Assembly (NCBI RefSeq): GCF_024357955.1
Contig: NZ_JANEYT010000003.1
Span: 1-64,000 of the forward strand
DNA: 64,000 nucleotides
From: Photobacterium pectinilyticum
GTDB lineage: Bacteria > Pseudomonadota > Gammaproteobacteria > Enterobacterales > Vibrionaceae
Direction: 5' to 3'
Part shown: positions 43,584-53,176 of the stretch, piece after piece
Layout of the letters: each line of letters opens with the position of its first letter
Position numbering within the stretch: the first letter of the stretch is position 1
Position numbers and translations under genes: made by a program
The notes under the pieces: generated by a model
The model's database searches: none
Told to the model about the DNA's origin: nothing
The model's input: the letters and a program-made list of their open reading frames with translations, nothing else

Positions 43584-44237
43584 ATGAAAAAATACGGATG
43601 TTTAATTGTGGGCACGATTGTGCTTTCTACGGGCTCTTTAGCCCATGCAATGGATTTAGAGACTCTGTTTAGGGTTCCTAGTGTTAAATTGGGTATTGCT
43701 AAGTCGGCCGGAAATGTAGACATAACAAAAAAGGGGCAATTTAGCGATATTCCCTTTAACTCTTCACATTCTGTTACACCGGTTGTCTCTCTTTTTCAGT
43801 CTCCTTACTTTTTTTCAGATTCGGCCCGTTGGGGTTATCATACTGAACTCTCAGCCAGTTATTATGATTTAGACTACGATGATGACGATGATGAGCAATT
43901 TGTCGGGGGGAATTATAAGGGCTATTCCGTTGGCTTTACGCCAGTACTGTTTTACCAGTGGGGAGATCGCAAACTGTGCTCGTCGTGTAAAAGCTGGCGT
44001 GTAGAGTTAGGGGCGGGGGTGCAATATCTGAATGCCGACGGTAAATTGAAGAATGCAGATAATAGCCAAGAGACGTTCAAATCATCTGGTTTCGGTTTTC
44101 ATTCCCATTTAGGTACTGTTGTTAATTATAAAAACTGGGAGGTGGGCCTGAGACTGGTGGTGCCAACAAGATTGGATGATGGTGATATTAAGGTTGAACA
44201 CGGACTATCATCGGTGAGCTTCGGTTACCGCTTCTAA
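43584..44237 (+). CDS. Outer-membrane beta-barrel protein, unknown role
   Basis: A 217-residue protein with signal peptide (residues 1-22, cut after AHA). The mature part has alternating aromatic/small strands (WGYHTELSASYYDLDY; WRVELGAGVQYLN; WEVGLRLVVPTRL) and ends in SFGYRF, the terminal Phe being the outer-membrane assembly signal. An acidic loop contains five Asp in a row after DYD, and a Cys pair (KLCSSCKSW) may form a loop disulfide. AGGAA precedes the ATG. The barrel is of about eight strands; function unknown. Confidence 0.8.
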   Translation: MKKYGCLIVGTIVLSTGSLAHAMDLETLFRVPSVKLGIAKSAGNVDITKKGQFSDIPFNSSHSVTPVVSLFQSPYFFSDSARWGYHTELSASYYDLDYDDDDDEQFVGGNYKGYSVGFTPVLFYQWGDRKLCSSCKSWRVELGAGVQYLNADGKLKNADNSQETFKSSGFGFHSHLGTVVNYKNWEVGLRLVVPTRLDDGDIKVEHGLSSVSFGYRF

Positions 44238-44316
44238 TTCAAGTGTATAGTTAAGCGCCTATTTGAAGTGATAAATACGCGCTTATTAAGCCTATGCAAG
44301 CCTGCTATTTTAGTTT

Positions 44317-45324
44317 CTACAATGCGGCTTCAAGTTCATATAGGAAGGTATCGATATCGGCACTGCTAATATCGATATGGGTCACTAGTCGCATCGGATT
44401 GCCCGGCGTGACAATGATATTTTTCCCTTTTAGTCTTGTGGCAAGCTGCTGTTGGTCAATACTTGGATCGACTTTAGTAAAGACAATATTGGTTTGGACG
44501 ATACCGGTATTAACCGTAAAGCCAGGTAAGCGGTTTAATCCTTCAGCCAGCTTTTTGGCATTCGCATGATCATCGGCTAAACGTGCTACGTGATCGGTCA
44601 AGGCAATCTTTGCCGCCGCAGCAAGAATACCAGCCTGACGCATCCCCCCTCCGAGCACTTTACGCCAGCGGCGTACTTTTGCAATGAAGGCTGTGTCACC
44701 AAGCACCAGTGATCCAATCGGGGCTCCTAACCCTTTTGATAGGCAAACTGTCATTGAATCAAAGTACTGGCTGATCGTTTTGATATCGACATCTAAAGCG
44801 ATAGCCGCATTGTAAACCCGGGCTCCGTCTAAATGTAGTTTTAGGTTGTGTTGGTTAACGAATTCACGCGCTTCAGCCATATAGGAAAGAGGAAGTACCT
44901 TGCCATTGATGGTGTTTTCAATGCTTAACAGACGAGTACGTGCAAAATGGGCATCGTCAGGTTTGATAGCGGCAGCCAACTTAGTAAAAGGAATTGTGCC
45001 ATCTTTTTCATTTTCAATCGGTTGAGGTTGTATCGAACCTAGGACTGCAGCACCGCCACCTTCGAACATGTAATTATGCGCTTGTTGTCCGCATAGGTAC
45101 TCATCACCACGTTCGCAGTGCGCCATCAGTGAGAGTAAATTGGCTTGGGTGCCTGAGCTGCAAAATAGTGCACTCTCAAACCCATGTCGCTCTGCAGCCC
45201 ATTGTTCTAGATCGTTGACGGTTGGGTCATCACCGTAAACATCATCGCCGACAGGGGCATTAGCCATTGCTTCGCGCATGGCCTGAGTAGGGCGGGTTAC
45301 TGTATCAGAACGAAAATCTATCAT
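44317..45324 (-). CDS. ltaE: Low-specificity L-threonine aldolase
   Basis: Cleaves L-threonine or allo-threonine into glycine and acetaldehyde with PLP. The 335-residue protein begins IDFRSDTVTRPTQAMREAM, the PLP Lys is in CLSKGLGAPIGS, and LHLDGARVYNAA contains the Asp that binds the pyridine nitrogen. Length and motifs are typical. Single gene. It supplies glycine to the GlyA/Gcv proteins encoded about 20 kb away. Confidence 0.96.
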   Translation of the reverse strand: MIDFRSDTVTRPTQAMREAMANAPVGDDVYGDDPTVNDLEQWAAERHGFESALFCSSGTQANLLSLMAHCERGDEYLCGQQAHNYMFEGGGAAVLGSIQPQPIENEKDGTIPFTKLAAAIKPDDAHFARTRLLSIENTINGKVLPLSYMAEAREFVNQHNLKLHLDGARVYNAAIALDVDIKTISQYFDSMTVCLSKGLGAPIGSLVLGDTAFIAKVRRWRKVLGGGMRQAGILAAAAKIALTDHVARLADDHANAKKLAEGLNRLPGFTVNTGIVQTNIVFTKVDPSIDQQQLATRLKGKNIIVTPGNPMRLVTHIDISSADIDTFLYELEAAL

Positions 45325-45634
45325 GGGTACTTCCTTGGTATTTACGGTTTAGTCCAGCACTTTTTCGCGGGGCATATGACTTTGCCAGAAACTGGGCTGG
45401 GAGCATAGAAAACCGTGCCATGATTTTTCTCAAATCTCGAAAATTTGATATCGAGCAAAAAAATGAATGAATAATTGTTATCCTTTTGTGAATTTTCATT
45501 TGGTTGTTCTTGGTTTAACTAGACTTACTAATGAAAAGACTGGGGGCGCTGCATGCAGCGTTGGACAGCGACTGGCATTTGTGAGTTCGCTGTCGCGGGA
45601 GAATCATGGCGTAAGTCAGATAGGAGGTTGCCGT
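45325..45634. other. Divergent promoter region between ltaE and a small gene
   Basis: 310 bases with no recognised site. A palindromic CTGCATGCAG near 45549 stands out, but its role is unknown. The in-frame extension of the next gene through this region has no family-like character. Confidence 0.35.
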
Positions 45635-45937
45635 ATGTTGGCTGAGCATAGGCATTTCATTTTACCTGGAGAATCAAAACTTCATGCTGATGTGACAATA
45701 AGTCCTGTCGGAGAGCTTGAAGTTAATATTTTGGAGCAGAATAATCGTTTGAGTGGTGAATTTGACCAGCTGTATTTCTATTCTGAAGGTAAAGAAACGG
45801 AACTCATTTGCAAAAATCAGCTTGAAAGAGATGATGTGCAATGGCATCTATCTCTGTCGAGTGATGATGCTAGAGAGCTCGCCAAATTGATAGAGCTTGC
45901 TGAAGAAGAATATGAAATTCTGATGCGAGATCTATAA
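45635..45937 (+). CDS. Small acidic protein of unknown function
   Basis: A 100-residue protein, not recognised. A strong GGAGG 7 bases before the ATG at 45635 fixes the start; a longer frame upstream has no ribosome site. Alternating strands (HADVTISPVGELEVNIL; FDQLYFYSEGKETELIC) are followed by a C-terminal helix rich in Glu (ELAKLIELAEEEYEILM). No signal peptide; presumably cytoplasmic. Confidence 0.75.
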   Translation: MLAEHRHFILPGESKLHADVTISPVGELEVNILEQNNRLSGEFDQLYFYSEGKETELICKNQLERDDVQWHLSLSSDDARELAKLIELAEEEYEILMRDL

Positions 45938-45988
45938 TACTTAGCCCTTAATGGGGCTTTGGCATTGGGCGAAACATTGACCTATTTA

Positions 45989-46014
45989 TCCTGCTTATTC
46001 AGCAGGATTTTTTT
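45989..46014 (+). terminator. Terminator after the small acidic gene
   Basis: TCCTGCT-TATTC-AGCAGGA followed by T7. The LysR gene converges from the other side. Confidence 0.9.
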
Positions 46015-46022
46015 GTTCAATA

Positions 46023-46904
46023 TCACTCTAGCAGCTGCGTTATCATATTCATGATTTGAAGATAGCGTTTGGGTAAAGGCCTGTGCTGCTTCCATATCAA
46101 GTAGAGCTCTTGACTAACAGTATTCGGCACTGAAAATGTTTTAATTTTGTCCTGGAAGCTAAAATGGTCAACGGCCTTTTCTGGTAGTACGGTAAAGCCA
46201 AGGCCTTTAGAGACGGGAAGCAAAATTTGATTGAGCTGGTTTATATAGCCCGTTATTTTAACTTTGTTGAAATCGAAATGGCTGTCACTGTAATTGGCTA
46301 GGTGTACCTGCTGTAAGTAATGCTTACCGTCTGGGTGGTTGATAAAACCCAGTGAGTACAATGACTCTTTATCTAATTTCTCATCCGGATAGTTAGCTGG
46401 CACGACAACGCATAAGGCTTCTTCACCAATTTTCTGTTGGTCGAAGTATTGATCTGTGACGGCATGGGTAATGATACCAATATCAAACTGCCTGTTTTTG
46501 ATCCCTTCTAGAATTCGATGGTTGGGTGCTGACTCCAAATGAATGCTGATAGCTTGATGATTTTGCTGGTGATCAAGGAAGTGAGGGTAGAGAAACATTG
46601 CGAGCGAACCTGAGCAAGCCAAATGGCACTCTCCACTGAATGGGTCATCAGCCAACAATTGACCTAATAACTGTTTTTCTTCTTCTTGTCGTCTCAGGCC
46701 GTAATGGTATAGCTGTTGACCCGCTGGTGTTAGCTCAAATCGCTTGCCGATACGTTTGATTAACGATGTGCCTGTTTGTTCTTCTAGTTTTTTAATATGT
46801 TGACTGACCCCTGGTTGAGTCATAAAGAGCTTTTCGGCTGTTTGCGTGAAATGGCCAACTTCAACCAAGGTAATAAAGGTGTGGAGCCACTGGGTGTTTA
46901 ACAT
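46023..46904 (-). CDS. LysR-family transcriptional regulator
   Basis: A 293-residue regulator. Residues 1-60 are the LysR helix-turn-helix (FITLVEVGHFTQTAEKLF, MTQPGVSQHIKKLEEQTG); residues 90-290 are the effector-binding domain of two lobes. The ligand is unknown. It is single and divergent from nothing close; the next gene upstream (nagA) is on the same strand about 125 bases away, so autoregulation or control of a distant gene are both possible. Confidence 0.93.
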   Translation of the reverse strand: MLNTQWLHTFITLVEVGHFTQTAEKLFMTQPGVSQHIKKLEEQTGTSLIKRIGKRFELTPAGQQLYHYGLRRQEEEKQLLGQLLADDPFSGECHLACSGSLAMFLYPHFLDHQQNHQAISIHLESAPNHRILEGIKNRQFDIGIITHAVTDQYFDQQKIGEEALCVVVPANYPDEKLDKESLYSLGFINHPDGKHYLQQVHLANYSDSHFDFNKVKITGYINQLNQILLPVSKGLGFTVLPEKAVDHFSFQDKIKTFSVPNTVSQELYLIWKQHRPLPKRYLQIMNMITQLLE

Positions 46905-47029
46905 GGCATAAGGTACTGTTTTAGATATGCATAAGTGATAAGTACCATCTGGGGGGGAATCGCGTCAAGCGGATACCGAGGAATATAGTATCCACTTGAT
47001 GCGAGAGGCATTATATTAACATGATGAAA

Positions 47030-48154
47030 TTAAAGGCGCTTAATCCCCATTTGATACACTGAGCACACCTCATTGCGGTCATTTAGTAATGTAATATTGG
47101 CTTTGTAACCGGGTAATAGACGCCCGTACTGGTTATCAATACCGATGGCTTTTGCTGGGTAAAGGCTAGCCATTCGTAGCGCTTCTTCTCTGCTAAGGCC
47201 AACATGTTGGATAAGGTTTTTCACACCTTCAATCATCGTGATCGCTGCACCAGCAATCGTGCCATCTGCGTAATGGCATTTGCCGTCGGTGACATAGGCT
47301 ATTGTACCTGCCATGTCATATTCGGTCATATCTGTCCCGGCAGGTGCGACTGCGTCGGTTACCATAAAGAGCTTTTCACCAAGTTGCTGGTGGGCGATCC
47401 GTACCGATGCATATGATGAGTGGATGCCATCGACGATAATGCCCGCATGCGGTTTTTTATCAAAAATATAACCAACCGCCCCCGGCTCACGTGAGCCAAG
47501 TGGCGTCATCGCATTGTATAAGTGGGTTGCCATCTTCAAATGACTTTTACTTGTCAGCTGTTGGTAGTTGGCATTGGTATGGCCGAGTGAAACAGTGATA
47601 CCAGCGTCGTTAAGCGTGTCGATAACAGCTTGTGATGTGTTTTCTGGCGCAAGTGTAATGACAGAGATGTGTTTGGCATTATCAGCTAGGTAATGGGCGG
47701 TCTGCTCATCCAGAGTACGGATATGACTCTCATTGTGAGCCCCTTTTTTTTCTTTGCTAATAAATGGGCCCTCAAGGTGTAGTCCGATAATGCCTTCATA
47801 TTGTGGTGCTTCAATTTCAGCAACAAGTTCAACCGCTTGACACATTGTCTCATGTTGGCTTGTGATCAGTGTCGGTAGATACTGGGTAGTGCCATTTTGG
47901 ATGTTAGTGAGATTCATGGTGTCGAGTGTATGCTTAGCAATGTCGACATTTAGCATGACACCACCACAGCCATTGAGCTGAAGGTCAATAAACCCCGCAG
48001 TAGCAGTAGCTCCTTGGCCATCGTATACCGTTGTAGGCAGGCAGGCTCCTTTCATTGGAATGACCGTTTCAATTGTATCGCCATTAACAATAATAGCTTG
48101 GTTTTCAAGGATTTCTTGACCGTTAAAAACATTGATATTTGTGATAGCGTACAT
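47030..48154 (-). CDS. nagA: N-acetylglucosamine-6-phosphate deacetylase
   Basis: Removes acetate from GlcNAc-6-phosphate, the first committed step in amino-sugar use and chitin breakdown. The 374-residue amidohydrolase has FIDLQLNGCGG, the metal Glu in GLHLEGPFIS, His in SLGHTNANY and THLYNAMTPL, and catalytic Asp in VTDAVAPAG. I set the start at 48154 (MYAITNINVFNGQ), where homology begins; an upstream in-frame ATG at 48199 adds 15 residues. nagB, nagC and nagE are not beside it, so this may be a second copy. Confidence 0.95.
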   Translation of the reverse strand: MYAITNINVFNGQEILENQAIIVNGDTIETVIPMKGACLPTTVYDGQGATATAGFIDLQLNGCGGVMLNVDIAKHTLDTMNLTNIQNGTTQYLPTLITSQHETMCQAVELVAEIEAPQYEGIIGLHLEGPFISKEKKGAHNESHIRTLDEQTAHYLADNAKHISVITLAPENTSQAVIDTLNDAGITVSLGHTNANYQQLTSKSHLKMATHLYNAMTPLGSREPGAVGYIFDKKPHAGIIVDGIHSSYASVRIAHQQLGEKLFMVTDAVAPAGTDMTEYDMAGTIAYVTDGKCHYADGTIAGAAITMIEGVKNLIQHVGLSREEALRMASLYPAKAIGIDNQYGRLLPGYKANITLLNDRNEVCSVYQMGIKRL

Positions 48155-48391
48155 AGGCACCCCAGCTATTGAACCTGTATAAAATAAGTGAAAGCGCAAC
48201 CTTGTAAATATGCAAATAGAAGTGAAATAAGGTTACTTAATTCGGTATAAAAAATAAGTTAGAGCAATAGTTGCCGCTTGTCAATGCTGTTTGAGTTATT
48301 GGGGAACATTAATATGAGGTGTGCTAAATAATCTTCTGTTTTCGAAGTCAACTGTTTGGATTATCCTTGTTGCGCATTCATAGGAGATTTT

Positions 48392-49804
48392 ATGTCGCCA
48401 AAAACGATTTTTTCCAGCGTAGCATTGGTTATTGCGCTGGGATCACTAGAAAAAAGTATTGTCACAACGCCTTTGCCGATTATCGGTGAAGAACTTGGTG
48501 CCGGGCAGGCATTAACCTGGGTTGTTACTGCATATTTGTTAGCAGCCACCGCTGTGTTACCGGTATATGGCAAACTCAGTGATATTTTTGGTCGGGTAAA
48601 AATGCTGAATATCAGTGTTGTTTTGTTTTTACTCGGATCGGTTGCGTGTGCCATTGCCCAAGATTTGCCAACGCTTGTTTCGGCAAGAGTACTTCAGGGA
48701 ATCGGTGGTGGTGGCCTTATTGCACTTGCCTTTACTGTCATTGCCGACTGCATTCCGGCCAGAGAGGTGGGTAAATACCAAGGTTATATCTCTGCAGTGT
48801 ATGCGGCGTCCAGTATCGCAGGGCCCTTACTGGGGGGCTTCTTCGCCGAATATTTAAGCTGGCGATGGGTATTTTGGATCAACCTTCCTTTAGGCGCCTT
48901 GGCGATTTGGATGATTAATACCAACCTCAAACACCTGAGTAAAGGGCGTGACAGTCGCTTCGACTGGGCGGGGGCGGGGTTGTTAATGACGATTACAACC
49001 TTGCTGCTGTTGTTGATGTCACCCGATATCATGATTAGCCAAATTACTTTAATCGCAGCACTTGCTATATCCATAGTGTTGTTTGCCATTGTGGAAAAAC
49101 GTGTTGTAGACCCTATTTTGCCGATGCGAATATTTCGTCTTCCGGGTTATTTGATCAGCGTGTTGTTAATCATGTGTTCCCAGTTATTGATGTTTGCAGT
49201 CCTGGTGTACTTACCGCTTCAAATGCAATGGCAACATGGAATGACAGCATCTTCCAGTGGCTTGATCATGATGGTCTTTATGATGAGTATCACCAGTGGG
49301 GCATACCTTGGCGGTAAGCGAATTGCTAAAACGGGATTCTATAAGTCTTTAGTTGTGTTTGGTTTTGTTATGTCCGTTATTGCCGTTTATATGCTGTACC
49401 AAGGCGTAATGATGACAGTTGCATTGGCTTTTGCGGGCGCTGGACTAGGATTGACGTTACCTAGTTTGAATGTGGTGGTGCAAAATGTATTGCCTCCTCA
49501 AGATCGAGGGATTGGCCTGTCGATGTTTGGCTATGGCCGCGAATTTGGCGGCGCTCTAGGTGTTGCTTTCTGTGCGGCCTTGTTTCATCTTAAAGTGCCG
49601 GTACTTGTTGGTGAGGGAAGTGCTGATGGGTTGTCGCAGTTTGACTCTATTGTATTAGCTGAGGGCTTCACTATGACCTATGGAGGGTTGGTGGTGGTCG
49701 CTATCGTGTCTTTGTTGGTGACGATTACCTGTTTGAAAGCGCAACCATTGTCGTCGGATGTGGCCAAGCCGAAACGCGCATATAAATCAGAACAAGCTGA
49801 ATAG
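48392..49804 (+). CDS. MFS drug exporter, DHA2 family
   Basis: A 470-residue proton-driven exporter with about 14 membrane spans. Near the N-terminus is TPLPIIGEELGAGQALTWVV, the DHA2 motif region, followed by YGKLSDIFGRVKML (MFS motif A) and RVLQGIGGGGLIALAF (motif B); ISAVYAASSIAGPLLGGFFA is motif C of antiporters. The substrate is unknown; no HlyD partner is adjacent, so it does not form a tripartite pump here. AGGAG 5 bases before the ATG fixes the start. Confidence 0.94.
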   Translation: MSPKTIFSSVALVIALGSLEKSIVTTPLPIIGEELGAGQALTWVVTAYLLAATAVLPVYGKLSDIFGRVKMLNISVVLFLLGSVACAIAQDLPTLVSARVLQGIGGGGLIALAFTVIADCIPAREVGKYQGYISAVYAASSIAGPLLGGFFAEYLSWRWVFWINLPLGALAIWMINTNLKHLSKGRDSRFDWAGAGLLMTITTLLLLLMSPDIMISQITLIAALAISIVLFAIVEKRVVDPILPMRIFRLPGYLISVLLIMCSQLLMFAVLVYLPLQMQWQHGMTASSSGLIMMVFMMSITSGAYLGGKRIAKTGFYKSLVVFGFVMSVIAVYMLYQGVMMTVALAFAGAGLGLTLPSLNVVVQNVLPPQDRGIGLSMFGYGREFGGALGVAFCAALFHLKVPVLVGEGSADGLSQFDSIVLAEGFTMTYGGLVVVAIVSLLVTITCLKAQPLSSDVAKPKRAYKSEQAE

Positions 49805-49832
49805 CGGTTTAAAATCGTGTGATTGGAAAGTC

Positions 49833-49864
49833 AGCCCAGTTAACGTGTTTGCTGGGCTTTTTTG
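49833..49864 (+). terminator. Terminator of the MFS exporter gene
   Basis: AGCCCAG (49833-49839) pairs with CTGGGCT (49852-49858) around a 12-base loop, followed by T7. Confidence 0.85.
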
Positions 49865-49944
49865 TGGACAAATTGTTGCTGTCAGGCAAAATACGCCGCC
49901 TTACGTTTTTTAATTCGTCAGAGAGTATGACGACGAGGTGAGTT

Positions 49945-50706
49945 ATGGCTTGGTTTGAGTGGCCATTTATTATTTCAAGTGTGTTGACCCAGATGTCGAT
50001 TGGCGCATTTATTGTTCTTGGCATGGTGTTATTGAGTGGAAAGCTGTGTTTCGGTCAAGCAGATCGCTTGCACAAGGCGATGCTGGTTTTATGGTTAATG
50101 TTATTCAGTGCACTCTTGCTGAGAGAGTTGAACTTGATGTTGACTCACGTCGATGAGGGATACCGTATTGGTGTTGAAGTACTTCTCGCGATCATGTTTT
50201 TTGCCATTGCGCTATTTTATTGGTTCGTTGAAAAAGCGCTGATAGGTTCGGATCTTTTCCGAAAGTGCTGTTTGGTTTTAGCTATTTTCATTGGAGGTAG
50301 CTACCTCATTCATGGCTTAGTGATGAGAAGTGATCAATGGCTGGTAACTTTGCACTTTTTTGCGACGGCACTTTGTGGTGGTACCTTACTTGCCCATGCT
50401 TGTTTAGTGAGAGCACAGCATAAAGTCGAAGAGTTAAACACGCTATTGCCTCGTCTAGGTGCGATTATAGCGGTTATCTGCCTGCTTACAGGCTTGCCAC
50501 AGCTCGGGGAATTATCTCGTCAGATCGATACGACGGGAGTGATGATGCCGTTTATCTCACAGGCGATCAGCTTGGGGCTGCTGTTGGCGGCTGTCGGTGT
50601 TTGGTTAATGCCACTGGTGACAAAAAGTAAGCCGATATTGGGCGTTTTGACGTTTGCGTTGTCGCTGAGTATGGTTTCCTCATATTTTGCTGGCGTGGGT
50701 TATTGA
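49945..50706 (+). CDS. DmsC-like molybdoenzyme membrane anchor (orphan)
   Basis: A 253-residue membrane protein with eight spans, the layout of the DmsC/YnfH anchor of dimethyl-sulfoxide-type reductases, which passes electrons from menaquinol to the DmsB iron-sulfur subunit. The opening (WPFIISSVLTQMSIGAFIVLG) and the HFFATALCGGTLLAHACL stretch are typical. No DmsA, DmsB or chaperone gene is adjacent, which is unusual, because these are nearly always in one operon. It may serve a complex encoded elsewhere or have a different job. Confidence 0.75.
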   Translation: MAWFEWPFIISSVLTQMSIGAFIVLGMVLLSGKLCFGQADRLHKAMLVLWLMLFSALLLRELNLMLTHVDEGYRIGVEVLLAIMFFAIALFYWFVEKALIGSDLFRKCCLVLAIFIGGSYLIHGLVMRSDQWLVTLHFFATALCGGTLLAHACLVRAQHKVEELNTLLPRLGAIIAVICLLTGLPQLGELSRQIDTTGVMMPFISQAISLGLLLAAVGVWLMPLVTKSKPILGVLTFALSLSMVSSYFAGVGY

Positions 50707-50743
50707 GCTATCAGCATAGCGTGAAACCATACAGTTAGAATGT

Positions 50744-50772
50744 AAACGCGGTGTCTAAGCACCGCGTTTTTT
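50744..50772 (+). terminator. Terminator of the DmsC-like gene
   Basis: ACGCGGTG-TCTAAG-CACCGCGT followed by T6. The isochorismatase-fold gene converges. Confidence 0.93.
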
Positions 50773-50782
50773 ATTACCATAA

Positions 50783-51322
50783 TTACTTAACGACGCTAAG
50801 AATGTCTCTAAATCGCTCACCTTCGGCAACTTCTTGCAGCTCGAAGATTAGCATCTCGGCTGTTGTTAACGAAGCGCCAAATTGTTGCATTTTATCCAAT
50901 GCAATTTGTTTGTTAGTTGGATTGCGTGAAGAGACAGCATCGGCGACCACTTCGACATGGTAATCAGCGTCAAGCAGTTGTCGCACTGTTTGATACACAC
51001 AGATATGGGCCTCAATACCGACAACTACGATGTTCTTGCAGCCTGATGCTGACAAAGCCTTGATGAACTGCGGGTCGCGATAGCAACTGAAACTATTTTT
51101 AGCGATAGGGGTATGATCATGTAAGTGATCAGTAATTTGCGGGATGGTTGGGCCTAATTTGTGTGGGATCTGCTCTACCCAGATAATTGGGATATCCAGA
51201 ATTTTAGCGCCTTTGACAACGGTTTCTAAATTTTTAAAAAGCGTATCCTTGCTGTCCATGATTTGCGCAAGCTTGCCTTGGACATCAACTATCACCAGTG
51301 CAGTATCGTTTGTTGTAAGCAT
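50783..51322 (-). CDS. Isochorismatase-fold hydrolase (YcaC-like)
   Basis: A 179-residue cysteine hydrolase. The catalytic triad is visible: Asp in VIVDVQGKL, Lys in PIAKNSFSC, and Cys in GIEAHICVYQT. This arrangement matches the YcaC-like group of unknown substrate rather than true isochorismatases. ATG at 51322 is preferred; a TTG four codons upstream is also possible. It follows the CDGSH-GOGAT fusion gene on the same strand after about 80 bases, so the two may be co-transcribed. Confidence 0.9.
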   Translation of the reverse strand: MLTTNDTALVIVDVQGKLAQIMDSKDTLFKNLETVVKGAKILDIPIIWVEQIPHKLGPTIPQITDHLHDHTPIAKNSFSCYRDPQFIKALSASGCKNIVVVGIEAHICVYQTVRQLLDADYHVEVVADAVSSRNPTNKQIALDKMQQFGASLTTAEMLIFELQEVAEGERFRDILSVVK

Positions 51323-51400
51323 ATGAATATCCAATCATTAGTTGAGTGTTTACCATATAGGAATTTACGCTTGATTGAAAATGCAGTGTTCGCAATTTTT

Positions 51401-52945
51401 CTACTCGCGCCGCTTAAAACCAGAGTACTCAATCCCCGCGAGATGTGCCATTTGCTCATTCCAAGTCGCCAAGTCATCTTGGTTAAACTGGTTCAGGTGA
51501 TGGTGACCACATGCTCGCGCCATCAATTGCATTAATTCAGTGGATGCTGTGAAGAAGTTAGCCAGTTGGGTGGCGACACGACTTGGATCGAGCTTTTTAC
51601 GCAGTTCAGGGTTTTGAGTGGCAATGCCCGCAGGACAGTTGTTGGTGTTGCAAATTCTGGCCCCGACACAGCCGATGGCCTGCATTGCACTGTTGGCAAG
51701 GGCAACACCGTCAGCGCCAAGTGCCATCGCTTTGATAAAATCAGTAGGAGTTCGTAAGCCTCCAGTAATTATCAGCGTAACCTCTCCTGACATACCTTGT
51801 TTGTCGAGGAAGTACCTTGCCCGAGCAAGGGCTGGGATAGTGGGGACACTGATATGATCACGAAAGATTTTCGGAGCGGCACCCGTTCCTCCGCCACGTC
51901 CATCGAGAATGATGTAATCGGCACCGGCTTCTAAAGCAAACCCCATATCCTTTTCGATATGATTGGCGCTGAGTTTGAAACCGATTGGGATCCCACCGCT
52001 GATCACCCTTACATTGTCGGCGAATGCCGCAAAGTCTCGGGGTGTTTTGAGATCTTTAAATGTCGGAGGAGAGATAGCATCTGTACCTTCTTCAAGGCAT
52101 CGGGTTTTTGCAATTTTGCCTGTATTTTTGATAGCGGGTAAATGACCACCGGTACCGGTTTTAGCTCCTTGGCCGCCTTTGAAGTGGAAAGCCTGAATTT
52201 TTTTCAGCAAACCTTCATGGTAACCAAACATGGCACTGGCTAGTTCATAAAAATAGCGGCTGTTAGCTTGTTGCTCTTCAGCAAGCATTCCGCCTTCCCC
52301 AGAGCAAATCCCGGTCCCGACCAACTCTGCACCCATCGCAAGGGCAGTTTTGGCTTCTTCAGAGAGTGCACCGAAACTCATGTCAGATACAAAAAGCGGA
52401 ATATTGAGTACAAGCGGTTTTTTGGCCTTTGGTCCAATCACTAATTCAGTGCCTACCTTTACATCTTCCATCAGAGGCTTTTTGGCCATTTGGGCTACCA
52501 TTATTTGGATATCATCCCAGTCAGGTAGTTGGTAGCGCGGTACACCCATCGCCGTCATTGCACCATGATGCCCAAGGTTCTTGAGGCCTTCTCGGGCTAG
52601 CTGATGAATTAACTCGATATTGGGTTCTTCTTTTGTGGCTTTTGCTGTTGGCAACTCATTTGAACGGGTAGTAATGCCTGGACCTTCTTTGCCAATATCC
52701 TCCGCGTTGAACTCTTTGTGGGAACCATCACAGAAAGGGGCATTACCGGTATGCTTACAGGCACAGAGAAAAGCATCGCCGTCTTTTTCTGCTTTGAAGC
52801 TCTTTGGTTTGAAATTGGTGGTTTGATGTGAACCGTCACAAAAAGGCTGTTTTGCTGACCGTCCACAAGTGCAGAAGTAATAAGTTTGTCCTTTTTCCAA
52901 CGGGACCTTTACCGGTTTGTTATCGGCGACCACTGGCTTACTCAT
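51401..52945 (-). CDS. Double CDGSH iron-sulfur domain fused to a glutamate synthase-type FMN domain
   Basis: A 514-residue fusion. Residues about 15-85 hold two CDGSH [2Fe-2S] motifs, CTCGRSAKQPFCDGSH and CACKHTGNAPFCDGSH. Residues about 110-500 are a glutamate synthase large-subunit-like FMN domain (GELVGTGICSGEGGML-like segment at ELVGTGICSGEGGM, FHFKGGQGAKTGTGGHLPAI, DYIILDGRGGGTGAAP, and CNTNNCPAGIATQNPE with the 3Fe-4S Cys). The amidotransferase domain of GltB is absent. It is probably an electron-transfer oxidoreductase of the GltS-like family; its substrate is unknown. It reads out towards the isochorismatase-fold gene. Confidence 0.92.
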   Translation of the reverse strand: MSKPVVADNKPVKVPLEKGQTYYFCTCGRSAKQPFCDGSHQTTNFKPKSFKAEKDGDAFLCACKHTGNAPFCDGSHKEFNAEDIGKEGPGITTRSNELPTAKATKEEPNIELIHQLAREGLKNLGHHGAMTAMGVPRYQLPDWDDIQIMVAQMAKKPLMEDVKVGTELVIGPKAKKPLVLNIPLFVSDMSFGALSEEAKTALAMGAELVGTGICSGEGGMLAEEQQANSRYFYELASAMFGYHEGLLKKIQAFHFKGGQGAKTGTGGHLPAIKNTGKIAKTRCLEEGTDAISPPTFKDLKTPRDFAAFADNVRVISGGIPIGFKLSANHIEKDMGFALEAGADYIILDGRGGGTGAAPKIFRDHISVPTIPALARARYFLDKQGMSGEVTLIITGGLRTPTDFIKAMALGADGVALANSAMQAIGCVGARICNTNNCPAGIATQNPELRKKLDPSRVATQLANFFTASTELMQLMARACGHHHLNQFNQDDLATWNEQMAHLAGIEYSGFKRRE

Positions 52946-53176
52946 GTCATATACCCCCTACCTACAGCCAAATCATTGTGGGGAAAGTATGGGAGAGGAT
53001 AGGTGGGTTTGCATCATTTGGAATGAGGTTAAACTTGGATTTCTCAATAGAATGTTGATGAATTTTGCCTATTTCGCAAACGCGATTTAATCTTTTGTAA
53101 CGGTCGCCTACTTTACAGCAGGGCCATTTCACGGAACAATGCAGATGTTTACGTTTGAATAACTTTGTAAAATATT

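Noticed and set aside
45467..45634. 56-codon upstream extension of the small acidic gene
   Set aside because: The GGAGG site directly before the ATG at 45635 and the lack of family-like sequence upstream favour the shorter protein.
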